A stretch of DNA of 64,000 bases from Hypomesus transpacificus (taxonomy: Eukaryota; Chordata; Actinopteri; Osmeriformes; Osmeridae): contig NC_061063.1 in NCBI RefSeq assembly GCF_021917145.1, positions 750,715-814,714 on the forward strand. Direction: 5' to 3'. Below, one piece after another: positions 33,730 to 45,499 of the stretch. The number at the start of each line of letters is the position of its first letter. Position 1 is the first letter of the stretch. A program made the position numbers and the translations under genes. The notes under the pieces were generated by a model. That model saw nothing but the letters and a program-made list of their open reading frames with translations, had not been told where the DNA came from and made no database searches.

Positions 33730-36700
33730 GGAGTGACTAAAAGAAACAGAGAGGGAAGAGGACGGGACGGGACTAACCCTGCGTGTCCGATACAGCAAAG
33801 CGATTTGAGCTTAGATTTCCACTCATTTTCGATGAAGCTGGAGAAATCGCCTGCATGATGCATTGTGGGAAGGCGAGCAGAGTGAACAGAGCTGAAATAT
33901 GTTCAACTTCATGTAAATGAGGAGTGTTTTTTGCGAGCGCGGCCAATTGGATTGTTTTCTTGTTTCTTGTAACGTAGCAACCTTTCATCATGGTAAACAT
34001 TTCTAGCTTTCACAGTTTCAAGATGGAAGAGAAACTAATTGTCTGTGTGGCTGCACACCCACTCCTGTTCAATATGTCTCTGAACAAACAAAAAAAATAT
34101 GATGCAGGGTCCCCAATGTTGTCAGTGCTCCTGGTGTTTATTTTGTACTTTTAAGTCATGTAATGTGACAATGTTATGTTCTGTGCTAACTAGCTAGTCT
34201 ATGTGTACTTTACACACACTTGCTAGCCCTAAAAAGTTAGTGGCTGGCCATAATGTTGCAATATATTTGCAGAGATTTCAAGGAATATGCTAAAACGTTT
34301 CTTCATATGTCAACATGTATGTCTGACAAATATTTTGTTTGTTTATATGGGCTGTGGTTTTCTACCAAACTCCAGTTGAAATCCAGCTAATGCCCAGCAC
34401 ACACAGTACAAATCATCAATAAAATATGTTAGTCAAAACAATACTAGCTTGCCAGTGAATGTTACTGAAAAAACATCTGAAGTTCTAGCTGCTATCAGAA
34501 ATACTAACTATTACAATTAATTAATACTAAAAATGTGCCTAGACCCTATCTGACCAAAGTCTGCATGCTTGGCCATGACACCGTTATACAACTACAGTGA
34601 CCTTAGAGAACTACAACTCTGCATTCACACGCCCCTGAGCGTGGTGCATTGTAGGAAGGATCTCAGCATTAGGGAGAGAGAAGGGTTTAAGGAAGGAAAG
34701 AGGAAACTGAGGAAGAGAGAGAGAGGGAGACCCGTATGGTTCAGAAGCTAGTGTTATGACATGATCCTGCAAAGCCACAGTCAGCGGCCACCTCCTCTCG
34801 GCTATTTAAAGTGCTGCACAACCTTAGCTGGTTCCTCAGCATGACGGGCTGCATTCAACTAATTGAATTAGTGTTTCTCCTTGGGAACTGAAATCTAGTA
34901 AGATTCATATAACTGCAAGGATACAAACTCAATAACAGGTCAACATATATCTGGTCTACACAGACACACTCCATGAATATGTAAAGAAACCTGAAAACTC
35001 CAGTGCAGACTGGATTTGTCAGTATCGAGAGTTAGCATTAGCATAGTAGTGAAAGGTCTGACAGCAAACATGGTAGTGTGTGGAGTTCTTATATGTAAAC
35101 TGGACCCTGGAACTTCCTTCCACTATCTACCAAAATCCCACTCTGCTGCTAAAATGGTTGGAATTTACTAGCTCACATACCTGAAGGGAGCATCAGCAAT
35201 GCTCAGTGTCTTTAGTTCAGTTCAGATATTGTATGTTTCACCACCACTTTCAATAGCATAAAAGATGCTAACTACACTTAACCTTCCATTCTTGTGTGTC
35301 TGTTAGTCACAGATTTTGGTGCACAACAGGCTCCTCAGCTGAGTCTGGGTCTGACTGAGGCTCAACATATGGAAGCCCACAACCTCATAAAATAGACACC
35401 TTATTTTGTAATGATGAGATATTTTCTTGTAATTATGAGATATTTTCTTGTAATTATGAGATTAAATCTCATAATCTATAACAGGAAAAAACAATGGTGG
35501 ACAATAATGGTACTATCACAATTAATCTGCTATTCCTTCTCAGTATGAGACACTGGGAAATATTGATGTAGGCTGCTTGATGTTACCAAAAGGTACACAT
35601 TCTCCATGTACTTCTATGTAAATCTTCCGAGATCCATATGGAGGAACTAAAAATAAAATTGAATGGCCAGTGCTGTCAATACAGATGTGTTTAAAAGCAC
35701 TCTTTGGGTCTTGGGTATATTTAATGACACAGCAGCATTTTGTACAGGAGAGTATAGCTCACAGTATAGTTACATGGAGAGGGAATAAGCATGACATGTC
35801 ACAGCTCAATTTAGAGCTCTTTGCTCTCTGTGTGATACACTGTAGCATAATCCCAACAGTCTTCAAATATCACCAATCTCATAGCCTCACAAACCATTTA
35901 ACCCTTCAACATCAGAATTAGACGAAAGAATAAAGTGTGCATATGAATACGATTTTATTGCATGGGATGTGGAAGTCAGGTGAAACTTTGTGCTGAGGTT
36001 TTCCCAGTTTATTACATTCATGAAGATTAATGATGCCCTGCTTTACAGAAGTAGTTTGAATTGGTTCTTCCTCAGATCACATTAACTAACTACTACACTA
36101 ACAATAATCAATTTCATGATCATTTCCTCAACTTCAGCAAACGTGTAGCTTCTTTGACCTGTCTATTGCAGTATCCGCCAAATATGCCTCATAAAAATGT
36201 GTCATCAATTTAATGACCATATAAAAAGAAATCCCTGTTCATACCAGCTGTTGTGTTACATTTACATTTATGCATTTAGCAGACGCTTTTATCCAAAGCG
36301 ACTTCCAAGAGAGAGCTTTACAAAAGAGCATAGGTCACTGATCATAACAACGAGGTAGTCCCAAACATTGCAAGCAGCCAAAACATGAAGCATACATTGT
36401 GGAAAACTAAACAAGTGCCATAAGGGAAGACCCATAAGAAAATACATTTTGCACCACTGTTACAAAATAAACAGTGGTATTGTTAAGTTTATTTTCATTG
36501 ATTCTTATTTGATGAGACACATTTTGTTGCAGGATCAAAGTCATGTGAGGCTTTATTGACGACCACTGCAGATTCAGTTAAATATTTGTGCTTATTCCTA
36601 ATATATTCAATATCGAATGTTGATTCAAATTTTTTTCCTATTAGGCATGAAACGCGCTTTCCTCTCCCATGTTTCTTGAACCATTTTGATGAGCGCTGCT

Positions 36701-37345
36701 TTCAACGGCCGACCCAGCGCAAGCGCCCCCACACACACCCCTCCCGAAAGCGTATTGACATTGGTGTTTAGTCAAGACAGCTATGCTATGGCTACCTTCC
36801 AATACCTCAGTCTCGAAATGTAGTATAAACAGTTAGCCGAATAACAGCCTTGAGGTGGCAAAGTATAGCACTAGTTCCACATTCAACAGGTGCTTTTGAC
36901 AAGTACTAAACTTTGAAGAAAATAAGGCAAGCTGAGTTTGATAGGCAGAGTTGTATATTATTGAAGAAAACGACGACGAGAACGTACGTCAGCTCACCAG
37001 ACAACTCAAAACGGTGCACGTCTTCATCGTATCGAATACCAAGGGTATGCAATCTAATAATTTAAAGTTGAACTGAACCCCGCGCCCTCCGTCACTTTCG
37101 AATGTTTTGACTGCTAGGTAGCCAACTTGTCTATCTCTCGCAGCCCCTAAAAGTAACGGAGGCCTGCCCTCTTGACTTACCCTAGTGGACGTGATGTCCA
37201 TCATAACCTCTTGAAAAGCCGCGGTGTCCTCCGCTTGTCGCTGGGTGAGGAGCGCTATTTTCTCGCTAAACTTCCGCGGATTACAGGAACCATTCGATCC
37301 CGGCCCCTGTCCATGACCATAGCCCCCGTTTCCCGTACCTGACAT
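24339..37345 (-). CDS. crtc2: CREB-regulated transcription coactivator 2 (CRTC2-like)
   Basis: CRTCs are cAMP/calcium-controlled coactivators that enter the nucleus and bind CREB bZIP domains. Exons from the 5' end: 37181-37345, 33135-33236, 31281-31342, 28947-29035, 28433-28506, 28204-28247, 27788-28032, 27038-27480, 25803-26615, 25338-25421, 25072-25237, 24339-24502. All junctions are GT..AG and phases agree; the total is about 816 residues. Exon 1 holds the CREB-binding motif [18 protein letters not shown], exon 2 [13 protein letters not shown]. The exon 3/4 junction makes [13 protein letters not shown], the SIK/AMPK and 14-3-3 site. [10 protein letters not shown] is the calcineurin-docking region; FPGIKILSSPDQ and [13 protein letters not shown] follow, then [15 protein letters not shown]. 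The C-terminal [14 protein letters not shown] is the acidic activation segment. One exon between exons 2 and 3 was not found. Closeness to glmp and plekho1, as in human 1q21-q22, favours CRTC2 over CRTC1/3. Confidence 0.93.
24559..24773. mobile_element. 215-bp hAT-like MITE in the last crtc2 intron
   Basis: The ends are exact inverted repeats, CAGGGACGTGCAC and GTGCACGTCCCTG. Flanking octamers atatatac and agatacac agree at 6 of 8 positions, consistent with an aged 8-bp target duplication. There is no coding capacity. Confidence 0.8.
25086..25181 (-). repeat. In-frame 24-bp coding minisatellite in crtc2
   Basis: Four direct copies of a 24-base unit inside exon 25072-25237 encode [24 protein letters not shown] and NHSSTEFQ on the minus strand. 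The exon frame is kept because the unit is a multiple of three. The copies are nearly identical at DNA level, so expansion is recent. Confidence 0.95.
25803..26615 (-). other. crtc2: crtc2 Gln/His/Pro-rich giant exon
   Basis: This 813-base exon encodes 271 residues beginning [12 protein letters not shown], which aligns with the human GVPLDTSKLS segment after SSITQ. It then becomes extremely rich in Gln and His (for example [19 protein letters not shown], and His-Pro dipeptide runs near 26050-26150). It ends LEAASQ at a GTAAGA donor. The region corresponds to the low-complexity Gln-rich part of CRTC transactivation domains but is longer and more His-rich than the mammalian version. The other two antisense or shifted frames that are open here are composition artefacts. 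Confidence 0.9.
29366..29632 (+). mobile_element. L2-like LINE 3' UTR copy
   Basis: It is similar to the reverse complement of 38733-38900 and 36254-36423 (catgttttggctacccgcaa and related words) and ends with the ggaagtcgctttggataaaa gcgtctgctaaatg tail. No ORF2 is left. It lies in a crtc2 intron, antisense to the gene. Confidence 0.75.
30606..30660 (-). repeat. Dispersed repeat shared with the U2 unit
   Basis: The minus strand matches 7430-7480 and 18110-18160 (agccacctccctgacatgag and aggttgggatgt), placing a fragment of the same transposable family in a crtc2 intron. Confidence 0.55.
32160..32914 (-). mobile_element. 755-bp hAT derivative in crtc2 intron
   Basis: The terminal repeats tagtgctgtca and tgacagcacta are exact inverses. 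A perfect 8-bp direct repeat, ttattaag, flanks the element at 32152-32159 and 32915-32922, diagnostic for hAT. Near both ends are many attaatcgcg / cgcgttaa words that can pair. The interior keeps the first part of a transposase (see the entry at 32298), while the catalytic part has been deleted. It is therefore a non-autonomous internal deletion derivative. Confidence 0.92.
32298..32582 (-). pseudogene. BED zinc-finger N-terminus of a hAT transposase
   Basis: The frame starts [20 protein letters not shown] and contains a BED-type finger with CVFC and, 20 residues on, HLMAKH (C-x2-C ... H-x4-H). This is the DNA-binding module at the start of hAT transposases. The frame stops after 94 residues; no catalytic domain or C-terminal dimerisation region follows within the element. 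It is a remnant unless exapted; the finger residues are all intact. Confidence 0.75.
33660..33730 (+). repeat. GA microsatellite in crtc2 intron 1
   Basis: This is an interrupted (GA)n run of about 70 bases just inside the intron 5' of the second coding exon. It has no other content. Confidence 0.9.
36254..36440 (-). mobile_element. L2-like LINE 3' UTR copy
   Basis: This is the same sequence as 38733-38920 (catttagcagacgcttttat, then gagagctttacaaaagagca) and so a second truncated copy in the same orientation. It lies in crtc2 intron 1. Confidence 0.75.
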
Positions 37346-38104
37346 GAACATTATCCTAACGAATGTTATAGCTCTGATAACTTCCCTAACTCTCCCTTGA
37401 GAACGAGCTAGCTGGCTAGCTGTTGGCAATTCGAGACGGGCCACCTTCTAAACGTCTTTACAGAAGCGCCCTGGGATATGTAGTTCTTCCGTAAAGAAAT
37501 TCAAGTTGTAAACACCACAATCCGACTACAAAACCCATTCTCAACCATATTGATCGCTTTAAAAAATAAAAAATAAATTCTACAGCTAGTTGGATTGTTT
37601 GGCCACGCTTTTTTTTAATCATACTGAAAGGGATTTCTTTCGTGCTGTCTGAATAGACCGGCTTGAAAATAAAAGAGACAATTGTGTTTTTGACACCCAT
37701 TTTACATCAATCAGAGTGGTTCATAGTGTTAAGTGGAGCTCGTTGTGACAGCTTTCTCTCTGTCCATTAAAAAATCACCCATCTGAATCAAGTAGTAGGG
37801 CACCTGCTGACCTACTAGTAGTTTAGAAATTTGGAATTACTCGATTTGTCTAATGATATGCTAAGCCGTGTGTGTTAATAATGAGCCACCCTGGACCAAG
37901 CAGAAGGGCAGTAGTTTACAATCGCCCCTTTCATATAGGGATCCCAGAGGCATATAAAAACCGGTTCTCATTCCCAATTCGTCAAATAACAACGCTTTGT
38001 CACGGTCGATCTATGATTTATTAAATATGATTTCCTTATTCCATCTCAATTTGCAGATCCAGGCTATTTTTTACCTTCCTATCCAATCTTACTCCCAGAC
38101 ATGG

Positions 38105-38197
<93 letters not shown>

Positions 38198-38400
38198 AGA
38201 TTATTTCATGGAGTCTAGCAATAGCAACTTGCATGAATGTGAATATAAGCGGACTACAAATATAGCGCATGTTTGTGGTGTAAACGCTCTGGTGGAGCTC
38301 TGGGAATTGTAATTCTGTCTGTTCAAATTCATTTTATACTTTATTTGTCCTAAAGTAGAACCAGATTTGCTAAAGCTAAAGAATTTATCCTCTTTGGAAG
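37346..38400. other. Intergenic DNA upstream of crtc2
   Basis: This interval should contain the crtc2 promoter and 5' UTR (just above 37345). An in-frame upstream ATG extension exists to 37444, but conserved coding begins at 37345. A long (GA)n microsatellite lies at 38106-38202. No other gene is seen. Confidence 0.5.
38106..38202 (+). repeat. (GA)n microsatellite
   Basis: About 95 bases of nearly pure GA, interrupted by a few aaag steps. Confidence 0.97.
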
Positions 38401-38732
38401 ATGGCCGGCGCTGTGTTGTTGGGGTTTCCCCTGGGTGCTCATCCTGCTCTGGGACATATTTTCTGCATTCTGCTACTTGCTTTTACAAGGTCCTTCCTCT
38501 CCTGGTCACGCAGCCAACGTAACTTGAACTTGGGTAGGGTTGCAGCAGCTAGTAGAGCATCATTATCCTCAAGAACACGTGCAAATCTGGTTTTGATTGC
38601 CTGAAATACATGACACAAAAGACATAACAAGAGTATTAAAACAAGTCTTAAAAACAAGTGTATTATACACATATTTGGCATATAGCATAAATCTGACTAC
38701 ATAGCCGTCACTACTAAATTGACCTGCACTTA

Positions 38733-39417
38733 CATTACATTTACATGTATGCATTTAACAGACGCTTTTATCCAAAGCGAATTCCAAGAGAGAGCTTTAC
38801 AAAAGAGCATAGGTCACTGATCATAACAACGAGGTAGTCCCAAACATTGCAAGCAGCCAAAACATGAAGCATACATTGTGAAAAAACTAAACAAGTGCCA
38901 AAGGGAAGACCCATAAGAGCATGCAGTTATAGAGGTTACAAATTAAAACAACATGAACCACAAAAAGTGCAGGACTGTACCTGTAGAAGAACAATGAACA
39001 GTAAAATATTTCACAGCGAGTACAAGACTTAACTTCGTTACAACTAACCTACAAGAGCAACAAGTCACTCAATAAGAGTCACTGTGATCCTGGAGGAAAC
39101 TAACATCAGGTCCAGCCAAGCATTCCTAAGTGCCGTTGTACTCCCAGAACAAGTGTGTCTTGAGCCTTTTCTTGAAGGTGGGGAGACAGTCAGTGTCCCT
39201 GATGGAGGTGGGGAGCTGGTTCCACCATTGGGGGGCCAGGCAGGAGAAGAGCTTGTGTTGGGACCGGGCGGTCTTGAGCGGTGGGACCACCAGGCAGTTG
39301 TCTGAAGAAGACCGTAGGTGGCGGATGGGGGTGTAAAGTTGCAGGAGAGACTTGATGTACTCGGGTGCAGTCCCGTTCACTGCTCAGAAGGTCAGTACCA
39401 GGGTCTTGAATCTGAAT
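38733..39417 (-). mobile_element. L2-like LINE, 5'-truncated, with target duplication
   Basis: The minus strand encodes FSCLAPQWWNQLPTSIRDTD and PTFKKRLKTHLF, the end of L2-clade ORF2. The 3' UTR ends in the aaagcgtctg ctaaatgcat type tail. A 9-bp direct repeat, ctgcactta, flanks it at 38724-38732 and 39418-39426. It interrupts the hAT remnant. Confidence 0.85.
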
Positions 39418-39949
39418 CTGCACTTATAAATACTTATAAATACTTCACCCTTATAAATACTTCACACAAATAAATGCACTTGAGCTATTGATTGGATACA
39501 TATAAATGCAAAATAAAATAGCAGCTCTTACCTGAACAATTGCCTCTGGTAGGCCATCAAGGATTGCAAGGTGTTTTTTTAAATCCAGAGTCTTGTGCTG
39601 GGGGCACACCACAGGATAATCGGGCCGATTTCGGCCCTTCCGACAATCCTAGGTAACATGTCCCGATTATCTTGATGGTTCCGCAGATTATTATATCAGA
39701 TGTTCCCTTGGTGTGAGGTGTGTTAAGAGTGACCACACACTGTAGGAGCAAAACGGCCAAATCCTCATGTTTGTGGTCTCTCACAGTTTGAAAATCTTAT
39801 ACGATTTTTAAAAATCGTATAGTGTGTCCCCAGCATTAGACATCAACGTCTCCAGAGTGGGCAAGAGTGTTCCGTAAAAACTATTGTCCTCGCCTTGCAG
39901 AATGTCAAGAGCCACAGTAAGTGGCTTCATCACAAGACAATACTCTTTA

Positions 39950-40545
39950 AGGACCTGATGTTCCCTTTCACTGATGCATTTCATCTGAAGTTGGGAGGAT
40001 ATTATCTGCCTTCCCTCGAAGATCTGCACACCTCGAGGTCCCTGAGGCGAGCGAGGAAGATTGTGGCTGACCCCTCCCACCCTGGACACTCCCTTTTTCG
40101 GATACTCCCCTCTGCCAGAAGGCTGCGGTCCATCAAGACCAAAACCTCTCGCCACAAGAACAGTTACTTCACATCCGCTGTTGGCCACTTTAACAAGGCC
40201 AAGGACTCACACTGACTTTAAATCACAAGCTGCAAAATGACACCCCGCACATTGCAATTTGCACTATTGTATCGTTCTCTTGCACTATCTGTATATTTTA
40301 GGTTAGATTGTAAATTATGGCTACTTATATTTTATTTTTTATTTTGTATTCCCCTTAGTATTAGCTAGACCCTCCTTAGTATTAGCTAGACTTTGCTCCT
40401 TTTGTATAGTTAGTCCACATATTTAAGTTTCAATATTCCTATATGTTTAATGTATGCACCTCCCTGCCAAAGTAAATTCCTTGTTTGCGCAAACACTCAT
40501 GGCGAATAAAATCCCTTCTGATTCTTCTGATTCTGAACATGGTCA
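39950..40545 (+). mobile_element. Second LINE 3' end (ATTCTG tail)
   Basis: The plus strand encodes [20 protein letters not shown] and [20 protein letters not shown], typical of the extreme C-terminus of a different fish LINE ORF2. An AT-rich 3' UTR follows, ending aataaaatcccttctgattc with TTCTGA repeats. The 5' edge is approximate. It also sits inside the hAT remnant. Confidence 0.75.
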
Positions 40546-41471
40546 CAGTGGGATGGAACCACAGTCACCGGCACCACGTCAGTTTCCTGAAAAGAAACAA
40601 AAGATAATACATCCATCATTGTTTTATTTCAGACATTTAAGTTCAGCACAGCTCATCCATTTTCAGATAAAGGCATTATTAATTACTTGTGACATTATAA
40701 CAAGCTACATCTCATGAACATCTTGTTGGCCATTTTCGACTTTGTGGTCCATCCAGAAATCTTATATTTGAAGAGACAATTTGGTATGCACTTTATCTTG
40801 GCTACATATTTTTATTGCATTGACTTACTGTGTAATAAAATCAACATACCCAGTTTTAAATGTCTGGTATACCAGTGTATACAACCTTTCAGACAGTGGT
40901 TTATCCCAACAACGGTTGTAATCTTCTGCCACGGGTTGAGGAAAGTTTCGTCTTTCCTTGGATCGTGGCAAAGGCATTCTGTCCAGTTAAGAATAAACTG
41001 TAAATTGACTTGCATGGCTATTCAAATAAAAGATTAATAAAGATAGTAAAATAACAAATACATTAAAACAAAAGTCGCGAAAATGCTCACTCTATAATAT
41101 AAATTATTGTGTCGTTTGTCATGGTGATGCGTTCTCATTAATCACAGCCACAGGTGTGAAAAGGCGGTGGTCTATTACTGTAAATAAACTATTATAAATT
41201 ATATATAATTTCACACAGACGTTGATTGTTGTCAAATGTCTCTCAGGGAAAATAAGGACTTCAAGTTATGTTCTATGTTCTATATTATTAGCCTATGCAT
41301 ACGATTGTTTATCATCACCCATACACTTCATTAACTTCTCACATGAACAAATATTATGTATACTTCACTCCCAATTTAGAGAACTGTGCACTGGTAAATA
41401 TGACGCGCCATCAGCTGACCAACAAGGAAGCCGTCACGTGATTTACCTTCAACTTCCCAGACAAAACAAAT

Positions 41472-44400
41472 ATGGCTTCGGTTACGACAGCATACACTTT
41501 TATGCATTGTGTGTTGTTTTTGCTTTTAACAGTTCGTTTTTCCTCGTGTTTTATGAACTGGGGTGATGGCTACCGACGGAAGGTGAGATTATAAACCAAG
41601 CTCCTTGAAAAAATTATAGAGAAAGGCACTTGATCAAGCTTTGCTGACTTAACTTCCTTGTGCTAGCCGTCTCAATAGCTGACGCCACCGGAATGTTATA
41701 TAAATTCCTATACATCATTTGATTGTCCCCGTCCAGTTTGAGTCACTTACTAAAACAATTATATCGTATTTAATGACCTAACAGCTGCAGTGCTGGGGAA
41801 GTAACTTTAGGTGGTTTTTGTCCATGTATTGGATACAACCGGTTCATGTGAAGTTAGGATCAAGGGAGTTGTCTACACTACAGAATGAATCTATCAATAG
41901 TCTAGATAGTACTCTCTTATACAAGAACACAAGTAGATCTAAACATTGCATTTAAGAATAAATCTCTGAGATGCTACAGTAGGTGTTGTAGCCTACAGCT
42001 CACTGCTCGTGTGGCTCTCATATATGAACGGAGATGAGACAGACGTCTGGGCTAACGTGAAGGGTAGTCAACATGTATTCGACCATCAAACACTTAACAG
42101 TCAGATCTCTAGCCTGCTGTGCATAGACTGTAATGACACTAAAACAATGTTGCTCATTGCTTTACTTCAGCTTTCTGAGTGAAGCGTGCTCCCCCTGTTT
42201 ATTTAACCATGAACAAGTATCAGTAAGCTACTAGCAGAGAAAGTCCATACATTGCATTTGTTTATTCTATCTATATAGATTTCTAGTGGATTCTCAACGT
42301 ATTGGAGCACGCATTGGTGCTGGTGACTGTGCCTCTTAGGCCGCAAGGTGAACCACGAAAAGTATTTTAGTAAATGATTCCCGCTCCACCGTCTGGCATC
42401 TACACAATCTTTATCTCCTCTTGAATGATCACCTGTCGAACCGTGCCACCAAAAGCCTATTACGCTCTGAACAAACTAGTTGTGCTTAGAACATAGACGC
42501 ATCGACAATCGACTGGAACAGGGTTCACCTTACGGCCCATCTCTATCACTGGATTCTCATAGGTGTCTCTGGAGTTGAACCCAGGTCTCGGTCCCTCGCT
42601 CACTCCGCCCCCTGGTGTTGGCCTGGTGCACGCGCGGGCCGAGGGTGTCAACGACACGCTGCACTACCTCTTCTGCAGCCAGGGAGCGCCGGCCTTGCTT
42701 CTGGTGCACACCAACTCTTCGTCCTCCACTCTGGAGGTGGACTGGCGTGCCTTCCTGGCTCGCAATACCTCCGGCAGCCTGAGGGTGGAGCCACAGAACA
42801 GCATCCTCTACAGTAACGCTGTCGTCTTTACCAGGGTGAGGTGTTATTACGACTGTTGAGTGTGTCAAAGAGTTTTGAACCACTCTCTTCACTAACCCGT
42901 CCACTCACTTCTAACCCCTCACTTCTAACCCCTCCGCTCACTTCTAACCCGTCCCCTCACTTCTAACTTCTAACTCCTCACTTCTAACTCCTCACTTCTC
43001 CAACCCCTCCCCTCACTTCCAACTCCTCACTTCTCTAACCCCTCCCCTCACTTCTAACCCCTCCCCTCACTTCTCTAACCCCTCCCCTCACTTCTAACCC
43101 CTCCCCTCACTTCTCTAACCCCTCCCCTCACTTCTAACCCCTCCCCTCACTTCTCTAACCCCTCCCCTCACTTCTAACCCCTCCCCTGTGTGCCACCCAG
43201 CTATGGGAGTACGACGATGTGAACGACACAGCGGACCCCTCCAAAGTGCCCCCCTCCAGCTTCCTGGCCCCCTACGAGCTGCAGACGTTCACCTGGGCTG
43301 ACCTCAACGCCACGCTGGACCCTGTTTCCCACACTGCACTGCTGTGCGGAGGCGACGGCGGGGACAGCTTCTCCAATGGCTCCCTCTGTCTGAAGGTGAA
43401 TGTAACCGCAGCCTTCATTGTCCCGTGGCACAGTGTTGCACGAGTCTTCGTCGTTGTTAAGGTCACCGCCATAATATCCTATGTGCAATGGAATATGCAG
43501 AATATGAGTCTGAGAACTCTCCATTGGGCTGTGACTATGGGGCGTGTTTCAACCGAACTCTAAAACAAATGCCTCTTCGCTCAATTGGATAGACCTACAA
43601 CCAATCAGAGCAACGTAATATGTTGTTTGTTGAAAACGAATTCAACCTAAGCGCTCTTTCGTGACGTTGTTGATTACGTTACTGTTGATCCTCTGTCCAT
43701 CATCATATAAAGCCCGCCCTGGCAATTTCATTGGTCCGACCAGCTCCTGGTCTTATATAGTTTGTCCCCAATACGAGCCCCTCCAGACCCAACTTCCCGA
43801 CCAATTTTTTGTGTGGGCGGGGCTAAGTTGGGCTGGCAGCCAACTGCGCTATGAGCTTCAAGAAGCCACTTTGGATTATTAGCATAGAATACTGAGGAAA
43901 GTGGAAATCGTAGTCTTTAAAGCCTGTAGCACTGTTATTAACACTTTACGTGAAGGTAACATTAACTACCACGTAACCACAAAGCAACACCCATAGTAAC
44001 AACATAGCAGGGCGAAGCAGATGTCAACAACGATCTTGTTATGATAACTCAACCTTTAAGAGCCCCTTTACAACCCTTTAGCCCCATACTCTGCCTTCTT
44101 ACACTTTTGTAATAACCTATACCTCTTAGACTTATTAGTACTATATAATATTCTACCCAATTCAATTACATAATTCCTATGAACCTCTAATGTTTTTAAT
44201 ATAGATATACATATAGTTACTTCAGTTACATGGTAGTTAATGTAACCTCATTGTCACATACTAGATAAAGTGTCGCCAGACTGTTTTGGCTCATGAAGCC
44301 TCTCTTCTTCCTGTTAGTTCTCAGCCTTCGAGGCGGCGGGGCGTGAGCAGGGTTGGCCCAGCCTCCTACACAACGCAAACTCCTCCCAGATCAGTGTGCG

Positions 44401-45499
44401 GCTCGACGGGGTCAAGCCACGATCCAATGGGTCCAGGTTTTCCCTGGAGCTGCAGTCGGTGGGCGGAGCCTATCCCATGAGCAGAGTGGACGTGCTTCGC
44501 TCCATCGATGACGAGTACACCCCGTCTATATTCAAGGTGACTGTCTGTCTGTCTATCTGTGCCTGTCTGACCCTCTACTGTCTGTCTGCCTGCCTGCCTG
44601 TCTGTCCGTCTGTCCCACCATTGTCCTAATTCCTCAGCCTGCTGGTTGTTGACGTTTCTCCCTCCTCCAAGGTGTCTCAGTGGGTGTCGTCTCCCCCCAA
44701 CTCCTCGTCCTCTGGGCTAGGCTACGCCCAGTGGAAGCCCGTAGCCTATCGGAAAGCTAAGCCCGTATTTGAGGACGCCACCCCTTGCCACCACTCCCTC
44801 CCAGATCCCCTGGCCCGGCTCCCACCCTCTGGCCTGGTCCTGGCCTTCTACACGGAGGGCTCCCACTCCCCCACCACCGGCCTCAACATCTCCTTCAGTA
44901 TTACTGGAGACCCCTACTATAACACCACCAACTACCTCAGCTGGTAGGGACTCCTGCCGTACACACACACACCAGGTCCCCTTGTAACTGTATAAAAGGT
45001 ATTTTTCTTCATAAAGCGACTTTGTTTCTCTTATCTACCCCTCTCACTCCTGGCTCCCTCCCTTCTCCTCCCGTTCCCCCTCTTCCTCCTTTTCTCTATC
45101 CTCACTCTGATGAACTCTCCTGCTCTCTGTATACACCCCTTTGTGTCCCCCCTCTTCGTCTTCTCCATCTTTCTCTCTCCTTCTATCTCCTTCTCTCTCT
45201 CCCTTCCATCTCTTTCTTCCCCCTCTCCATCTCCTTCCCTTTCTCTCCCATTTCTCTCTCCCCCCCTCTCCATCTCCCTCCCCTCTCCATCTCCCTCCTC
45301 TCCATCTCCCTCCCTCCTCTCCAGGACCGTTCTGGTGGGTCTGGGTTCTGCTCCCATGGATTCCTTCTCTACTTTGGTTCTGACCATCATGGCGGTGGGC
45401 TTGGGTAGTCCTCTGCTGATTATCCTGCTGGGCGGAGTCTGGGTCTGCGTACGCGGGAAAGCCACACCCACGCCTGCGGCCTATGAACCAATCAACTGA
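41472..45499 (+). CDS. glmp: Glycosylated lysosomal membrane protein
   Basis: GLMP is a single-pass lysosomal membrane glycoprotein that stabilises the transporter MFSD1. Exons: 41472-41582, 42563-42835, 43201-43395, 44318-44536, 44672-44943, 45325-45499. All have GT..AG borders and consistent phase, giving 414 residues (human 406). The start MASVTTAYTFMHCVLFLLLT is a signal peptide, followed by WGDGYRR/KVSLELNPGLG, matching human WGYRRQVSLEV. The lumenal part has many N-x-S/T sites (NDT, NTS, NAT, NGS, NTT, NIS). SIDDEYTPSIF and YAQWKPVAYRK match human SIDDEYAPAVF and FAQWRPVAYSQ. The last exon gives a membrane span, LVLTIMAVGLGSPLLIILLG, and a short tail ending YEPIN. The YEPI tyrosine motif is the expected lysosomal sorting signal (human YQSI). 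No damage is seen. Confidence 0.97.
42885..43192 (+). repeat. C-rich minisatellite in glmp intron 2
   Basis: At least 15 copies of a 17-18-base unit, cccctcacttctaacc, alternate with a ttctctaacc variant, giving a higher-order two-unit pattern. It ends immediately before the exon 3 acceptor and thus supplies its polypyrimidine tract. Confidence 0.95.
45020..45322 (+). repeat. Pyrimidine-rich tract, glmp intron 5
   Basis: An almost pure C/T stretch with repeats of ccatctccctcc fills the intron before the last exon and merges with the acceptor. Its open frames on both strands are composition artefacts. Confidence 0.85.

Larger units (their letters stand above)
38401..41040 (-). pseudogene. Decayed hAT/ZBED-like transposase gene broken by LINEs
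   Basis: Minus-strand pieces with hAT transposase flavour are spread through the interval: [19 protein letters not shown] and [13 protein letters not shown] near 39840-39990, and TRFARVLEDNDALLAAA followed by TLPKFKLRWLRD near 38530-38610. The 40812-41015 frame (KDETFLNPWQKITTVV) may be an upstream part. Frames are broken by stops and by two later LINE insertions in opposite orientations. No host gene of this type is claimed; a domesticated ZBED gene is unlikely given the damage. Confidence 0.6.

Noticed and set aside
38401..38604. 67-codon plus-strand frame starting MAGAVLLGFPLG
   Set aside because: The minus strand here encodes a hAT transposase remnant (TLPKFKLRWLRD), so the plus frame is its shadow.
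42885..43192. Regularly spaced repeats resembling a CRISPR array
   Set aside because: There are no unique spacers, units are directly abutting, and the location is a vertebrate intron.
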